NCBI RefSeq assembly: GCF_024362695.1
Contig: NC_065425.1
Span: 6,949,001-7,013,000, forward strand
Direction of reading: 5' to 3'
Length of the DNA: 64,000 nucleotides
From: Pectinophora gossypiella
Lineage: Eukaryota > Arthropoda > Insecta > Lepidoptera > Gelechiidae
Shown here: piece by piece, positions 58,156 to 64,000 of the stretch
Layout: each line of letters begins with the position of its first letter
Position numbering within the stretch: position 1 is the first letter of the stretch
The notes under the pieces: generated by a model
The model's input: only the letters and a program-made list of their open reading frames with translations
What the model was told of the DNA's origin: nothing
Databases searched by the model: none
Program-made: the position numbers and the translations under genes

Positions 58156-58984
58156 TTAAATGAATAAAAATAATCATCCATATTCATCCACCCGACAAAC
58201 AAAAAAAAACACCCCACCAGTTTCCCGCTTCCGCCTCCGCTCGTTCACCATGCCCGCTGCCTACAGGCGGCAAGATGAAAGCAGGCGGCGCGTTTGAGCG
58301 GCCCAGTGCGGCGCAATTAGAGCTCAGTAATGAGTGAAGCGACAGACCTACCGCTAATCGTTGCGCCTGCGCAGCCTCCCTTAAAATGACGCTTCTTTAA
58401 GTTCTTAACACTACATGCGATTGGGGGTTAAGTTTATATAGCATGTATTTATTTGTGAAGTAGGCAGCATTTAATTGTGTTAAAATTGCAAATGTATTTT
58501 CGTTCGTCTAATTAATAATAATTATTTATTTTATTATTCTTAATTATGTAGATATTTTCTTAGCAATATGAAATTTCAGCATAGGTTATTGTTTACAATC
58601 ATAGGAAGGTACCTATTCCAAAAAAAAAATACGTTTTGTCAACATAAGCGTCCATCGCAAGATGAATTAAGTACCCACACCTCACCGAGCCTTACCGAGC
58701 TTTTTTACGTTTTGTCTATGACGGAAATTTCACCTAAACACAAACAAACGAAAATTCCGTTCAGGTATCATACAAAACCAGTTGCATTTCCACTCCTACT
58801 TGGCTTGATTCATTAATAAAGAAATTACCGTACAACACGATATCTTAGCGCCTCCGGCTGCGCGGGCGGCGTTTAGCCCTCAAATGAGAGAGCGTTAGCA
58901 AAGCGCGCGCTGCAATCCCTCACAATGATACGTGTGATGACACGCATAGCTTGTTCCTGTTTTACATGTGTTCAATCCAATCAT
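58156..58984. other. Intergenic with a GC-rich island
   Basis: 58220-58385 is clearly GC-rich with CpG words, unlike its flanks. 58850-58910 is similar ('gcctccggctgcgcgggcgg'). A SINE-B scrap is at 58650-58700. No gene recognised. Confidence 0.35.
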
Positions 58985-59104
58985 ACCTATTAGCTAGTGA
59001 ACGCTCAACTCTCACTATGAGGCCATAGGTTCGAATCCAGCCCCCCCCTCCAAACAATGATTTACGATTTTGTTTTCGAATTCATATTTGGATCATAAAT
59101 GATT

Positions 59105-59237
59105 TATTTATTTTATTTATTTATAAAGTACAACACATATATTTAAACATTTTACATTTATAAGGTTTTATAAATGTAAAATGTTTAAATATTATGTGAT
59201 GTGGTTGTACTTTATAAATAAATAAAATAAAATAAAT
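59105..59237. mobile_element. AT-rich palindrome
   Basis: Arms 'aaacattttacatttataa' and 'ttataaatgtaaaatgttt' are exact inverses around a GGTT loop. Outer arms 'tttataaagtacaac' and 'gttgtactttataaa' also pair. Confidence 0.85.
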
Positions 59238-59324
59238 ACCGTACAATACCGTAACCACGGTATTGTGACTAATATATATGACAATTACGGCGTACATAAC
59301 TTATACTTATACAATGATTATCAC

Positions 59325-59626
59325 GATCTGGAGGTCCGGGTTCGATTCCCGATGGGGACATTGTCGAAATCACTTTGTGAGACTGTCCTTTGTTTGGTAA
59401 GGACTTTTCAGGCTTGAATCACCTGATTGTCCGAAAAAGTAAGATGATTCCGTGCTTCGGAGGGCACGTTAAGCCGTTGGTCCCGGCTATTAGCCGTAAA
59501 AAACACCTCCACCAACCCGCAGTGGAGCAGCGTGGTGGAGTACTCCATACCCCCTCCGGTTGATTGAGGGGAGGCCTGTGCCCAGCAGTGGGACGTATAT
59601 AGGCAGTTTATGTTTTATGTTATGTA
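59325..59626 (+). repeat. SINE-A, 5'-truncated, with target duplication
   Basis: It starts inside the head ('gatctggaggtccgggttcg') and keeps the core and tail ('cagcagtgggacgtatatag'). It is bounded by AATGATTATCAC at 59313-59324 and 59627-59638. Confidence 0.9.
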
Positions 59627-59790
59627 AATGATTATCACATGCTCAGCGGCGAAGGAAAACATCGTGAGGTAACCCACATTCCCGAGAAATACGTTTAGGA
59701 GGTATGTGACCTAACCTACTTGTATTTTGGACTGGTTTTCCCTCGCGGATTGGAAGGTCAGACAGGTTAGCGGACTCTGTGAAAAACTAA

Positions 59791-60749
59791 GAAAAAGAGA
59801 TGAAATTTTGTGATAATCATTACTAAGTATATCTCTTCCATAGCCATCAAAGTCGTAAACATTCACACGCACCTTGTCGCTCCCTCCATCAATCAAAAGA
59901 AAATGTTTAGAAATAACTTAAAAAAACTAAGCGAAACACCCGTTGACACGGTTCATCAATTATTTAACATTTTAATAACAATTTACAACTCTTGAAGAAT
60001 CCACCAAATAGTCTGTACGGTACAATACCTGAACTTTAACTGGTAAAGTATTATTGATCGATTTCTTTCAAAACTCAGGCAAAAACACGTTTTACTTTGA
60101 TAAAAACCACATCCCAAAACTTGCACATCCATCGCCGCTTTTACTCAACCCCCTTTTAAAAGTTCAAAAGGAACTATACAGTGGATGTTGACTTTGGAAT
60201 TTAAATTGCACTTGTTGTCGTAAAAGCCAGAGAATACGGTTGCTGATCAAAAAGGACCCAAAGTCTTTTGTAATCCTAAAAGAGACGTAATGTGACGTCC
60301 ATTGATGACAGATGACCGAACCAAAAGGCACTGCCTTTTTGCCTTTACACAGGCCTTTAATTTCGAGAATTTAGACCTTAAAACTTGAGAAATAAGACTT
60401 TTTGAAAATTTCTAGATATGTGTAGTTAATTTTGTTAGTTCAACAAAAGGGTGCCTAAATACAGAGGCGCTAAGAGGTGGTCGTTCTTTTAATATCTTTT
60501 AAAATTCATAAGAATATGTTGACACAACGATAAAGACATTTGTATAGTATTTTAAACCTTTCGAGTTTGATTGTGAAAATTAGCGTGTGCCCTTCAGAAT
60601 TCTTTGTTTAAATACTACCTACTGATGACTAATGTTAAATAAGTGGATAAAACGGTTAACAGTATGATAAAATATTTTTTGTTTACCAGTCAAGTAAATG
60701 AAGTGGGAGTGGCATATTTGTATAATTATGTGGAAAATGATCGAGAAAG
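59791..60749. other. Intergenic, no gene recognised
   Basis: No feature seen. Confidence 0.45.
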
Positions 60750-60875
60750 AACAGTTGCCTGGATGAGATTGCTACTTAGCATTAAGGCCGCCTGTTGTAG
60801 GTACTCTTTCTATTTCTCTTTTGTTTTGTATATCCTGTGTGTGCAATAAAGTATTTGTTATGTTACGTTATTGTT
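60750..60875 (+). repeat. LINE 3' tail (family L)
   Basis: 'gttgcctggatgagattgct', 'cattaaggccgcctgttgta' and 'gtgcaataaagtatttgtta'. Confidence 0.7.
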
Positions 60876-60939
60876 TATTCTATGACAGTAAGTATAAAAA
60901 ATAACCGTTTAATAAACAATATAATTCAAAAATCTTACT

Positions 60940-61225
60940 GATAATGGTTGACTCTCACTGTGTCGCAGGTGCGAATCCTAGCAAGGGTCGAAAGCAATGA
61001 TTTTTGAATTCCTGTGTGGATCTTTGTCACGTGCTCTGCGGTGAAGGAAATGATCGTGAGGAAACCCACCCCGAGAATTGCGTTTCGGAGGTATGTGACT
61101 TAACCTGTAATGGGATGGTTTTTCCTTCGCCCGTGGAAAATCAGGTAGTCAGTCGCTTCAGCAAAAAGCTGCACTATTCTAATCTTTAGGTTAGGTAAGC
61201 GGACCCTGTGAAAAAACGAAATAAA
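60940..61225 (+). repeat. SINE-H, near full-length
   Basis: Head 'gactctcactgtgtcgcagg' with 'gtgcgaatcctagcaagg', body 'ctgcggtgaaggaaatgatc', and 3' end 'ggttaggtaagcggaccctg'. Confidence 0.8.
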
Positions 61226-61562
61226 AACTAGGGAAATGATAGTTTTTTAAAGTAGTATCAATTTATATTTAATAACGGACTGTACCTTTAACTACGCAGT
61301 TTATGTTACGTGTAATAGAACTCTCTTAATGTTTTTAGGTTTGTTTCCACATCGTAAGTAAAGAAATAATTTAACTTTATTTATTTAATTTTAGGTTTTC
61401 TATTCCATTTCATAACAATTTCAGAACTATAGTTCGTAACGAAATACCAATTACTGAGAAATATCTTTTACAATTGTTGAGTAAACGCGAATGTAATCAC
61501 AATAATTATTGATATTGAGACCGTAATCTTATTGCTTCATGAGCTGTATACGAAGTACAGAG

Positions 61563-61670
61563 GAGCTAAAAAGGCCACATAAAAGCAATTTATCTAAAAA
61601 AGCAATATTGCAATTTGAAATTTGCGCATATAAAAATAAGTGCGCAATGCAAACAAATGTCAAATAAAAT
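61563..61670. mobile_element. MITE-3 copy, right arm incomplete
   Basis: 'gctaaaaaggccacataaaa' and 'gcaatgcaaacaaatgtcaa'. Confidence 0.7.
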
Positions 61671-61914
61671 ATAAAATGACATTAATTTCGTCGTTGCCAA
61701 TTTAAAAGCTCTTATGTGTCGCCCTCACCAAATTTCTTTTTTGTCAGGATCGAATAGTATTTTGTTCCTAAAACATTCAGTACAAACTCTTATGTACATA
61801 AATATCACTTACTTATCTTTTAATATTTTTAACACACAGTCATACAAAAAATATCAAGTGGTTTTTTTTTAATTTCTGTAAAATTGACCCGATTGCACAT
61901 AATAGATTTTATCA

Positions 61915-62015
61915 CTTTCAAGGACAGAATGTCTAATGACGTTCCGATCCCAATGTGTCATATTACCTATTATGAACCATTAATGACCCATGATCTCTGT
62001 CCATGAAAGGGTTAA
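61915..62015 (+). repeat. Repeat family P
   Basis: 'gtctaatgacgttccgatcc' to 'catgaaagggttaa', matching 25890-25995. Confidence 0.65.
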
Positions 62016-62835
62016 ATTGGTAACGACGATTTGCAAATTACATCCCTAACATAAACTTCATTTAAAAAGCTCTCAAATAGTAAGCATTGCTCTATTAAGG
62101 TTCCTTGTGCTCTATTTAGAAACTCCATAATAAAGTATCATGGTACCCTACATCATAATACACGGTGTATCAACTATCTATCACTCCTTCTCAATGGTGA
62201 CACTAAATAACCCAGAGTACATCGGTCACACGTAATTAAATGGTCTGTATTGTCACTGAGTAGGGTGACCATATGTGCTCGGTGGTTGGGACAGAATTGG
62301 AAATGGGATAAGTTATTATGAAGGATTAGTTATACTTACATGTTAAAAAAAATAATTAAAGACGTTACTGCATCATGCGGTTTTGTCAGAGAAAGTACGA
62401 AAGACTTATCGAAATGTAAACATAAATAGTCTAAGGTTCTAATAAAAATATAATGAAGCTTTTTTTATCCGTACAATATCTTATTTCATCTTCACGGCAC
62501 ACTATGGAGTTCTATTTTCACGATTTTTCACATAGTTCATTCTCATTTACGCCTCAATATCGCCATTTTAAAACGACAGGAGTGCATTATGTACATTCAT
62601 CCATACTTCAAATTACTGAGTCCATGGACACCCTATCCCTGTAACATCTGCGCGACAACAATACGGGTGATTAGCGACATCCGACGACTCTATCCGACTG
62701 TACATTGTCACGATACCGCCTTGTGTGCGCGACTGTGCCGATTGTCATCTTGTGACGAAGACACGTCGTCACGCTTGTCGATCCTGCCGAATATGGTACA
62801 GTACAGAGGAAGGATATAGATACGGTGAGGTAGCT
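62016..62835. other. Intergenic, no gene recognised
   Basis: No supported feature. Confidence 0.45.
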
Positions 62836-63133
62836 TGAGGAGCTCAGCAGCGCAGCAGAAAACGCGCTCGGTCTGCGATTGTTGAAGTTAAGCAACTCTC
62901 GCAAAGGCCTCATAGGATGGGTGACCACAACAAAAAAGTTATCAACTCGATCTCCTCCGTGCTTCGGAAGACACGTTAAGCCGTTGGTCCCGGCTGCATT
63001 AGCAGTCGTTAATAACCACCAATCCGCACTGGGTCCGCGTGGTTGTTTAAGGCCCGATCTCCCTATCCATCCATCCATAGGGAAGGCCCGTGCCCCAGTA
63101 GTGGGGACATTAATGGGCTGGTGATGTGTGATG
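62836..63133 (+). repeat. SINE-5S copy
   Basis: 'AAGTTAAGCAAC', here an 18-nt spacer, 'GGATGGGTGACC', the core with 'cgtgcttcggaagacacgtt' and the tail 'ccagtagtggggacattaat'. It ends in a GATG-type tail. Confidence 0.82.
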
Positions 63134-63784
63134 GGAGGTAGCTTCTTGTGTTTTGAATCTACTTAACTGTATTTAGCTTCATGTTGTAGTATGCAATTGC
63201 AAACTAAGTACAAATACACTGGTACCTATGTCAACGTCTCTCTTTTCATTAACCTAACGTTTTAATTCTTTGTTTCATTGTTTGCTCAGTTGGTTGTGTT
63301 GTTGATGAAGTTCTAGACTTTTATCTTTTTGACTCCAAGGCTTACGCGAATTTGCAAGAACTTTTGTTTTCAGTAAGTAGTACGCACCCTGGCAAAAAGT
63401 GTACTTATTTGATCCGTAGTTCAGCTTATTTTTCATAAATTAAATTTAAATAAGACTATTATGATAAAATGTTTGTGTTACTGCACTGTCTGTAATCGTA
63501 TTGTTACAAAACAAACTATGATACTGATGCAGACCGACCGTTGACAAACTCAGCCGCAGTTTGGTGAGTTGATGAATAGATTGATGAAGTGTTGATTCAT
63601 CGATTTTTGTTAACTTCGACTTGACGTTAAAGTCGTAGACCGAATCTCCTTTTAATATCAAAACCTCATTGTCCCTAGAAATATCGGCCGCAAAAGGTTA
63701 AACATTAATATAAAAATATTAAACTGGTTGTATAGAGAAGTTATTCGTTTCGTAACTTTAAGACACTTGTTTTCAAATCAAATA
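63134..63784. other. Intergenic, no gene recognised
   Basis: No feature seen. Confidence 0.45.
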
Positions 63785-63890
63785 TTATTTATTGCACACA
63801 AACAAAAGATACAAACATTTAGTAACAATACAAATGGGCGGCATCTTTGCTGTAAAGCCATTTCTTCCAGGCAACCACTACCTGGAATCA
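63785..63890 (-). repeat. LINE 3' tail (family L)
   Basis: Reversed 'gttgcctggaagaaatggct' and 'gtgtgcaataaa'. Confidence 0.6.
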
Positions 63891-64000
63891 GCCTTAAAAA
63901 CCTTGTTTTGTCTTGATAAGAAATGCGGATTCGAATCGCGTTCGAATTTTCAGACCTTTCTTAGTGCGTGTCCATAAGCAGTGGGGCCTTAGCTAAGTTG

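Larger units (their letters stand above)
58985..59790 (+). repeat. SINE-H split by two nested insertions
   Basis: The 5' part (58985-59105) has a tRNA-like head ('aggttcgaatccagcc') and 'ggatcataaatgatt'. The 3' part resumes at 59639 ('atgctcagcggcgaaggaaa'). Between them lie a palindrome and a SINE-A. Confidence 0.75.

Noticed and set aside
1..64000. CRISPR arrays, operons, bacterial ribosome binding sites
   Set aside because: The sequence is a eukaryotic nuclear region; no direct-repeat/spacer structure or polycistronic layout is present.

Overview
This is a nuclear DNA window from an insect, almost certainly a moth or butterfly (Lepidoptera). It is AT-rich and has spliced GT-AG genes. It is packed with short interspersed elements (SINEs), hairpin MITEs and LINE 3' fragments of the kind that fill lepidopteran genomes. 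No bacterial, viral, operon or CRISPR structure is present. Family labels for repeats (SINE-A, MITE-1 and so on) are mine, assigned by comparing copies within the window.

Two protein-coding genes can be supported. (1) An intronless thiol dioxygenase gene, ADO, lies on the + strand at 13962-14828 and encodes 288 residues. It has the two-histidine cupin motif, the third histidine and the Cys-x-Tyr pair of the family. (2) A complete 12-exon phosphoacetylglucosamine mutase gene, PGM3/AGM1 (Drosophila nesthocker), lies on the - strand from the ATG at 44305 to the stop at 21480. All exon joins keep frame and give 548 residues. Exons 2-12 sit in 8.6 kb (21480-30098). Exon 1 stands alone upstream, across a 14.1 kb first intron full of mobile-element debris. 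The two genes are convergent neighbours with unrelated roles: thiol/N-degron oxidation, and UDP-GlcNAc supply for chitin and glycans.

Layout: 1-13.9 kb is intergenic sequence with repeats. 13.96-14.83 kb is ADO, followed by a long AT-rich probable 3' region. 16.7-21.4 kb is intergenic, with a dimeric hairpin MITE and an RTE-like LINE remnant. 21.48-44.3 kb is PGM3. 44.3-64 kb is intergenic, with many nested SINEs and MITEs.

The most notable structures are these. Two hAT-like elements are nested one inside the other (40970-42123 and 41404-42047), each with a perfect 8-bp target duplication. The outer one carries a 17-bp minisatellite in perfect phase whose units hold the heat-shock-element-like pattern GAAnnTTC. 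A SINE family has a head that looks derived from 5S rRNA. At least three SINE families with different heads or tails share one central core. The hairpin family MITE-2 moves mainly as a head-to-tail dimer and twice sits about 28 bp downstream of a PGM3 splice donor.
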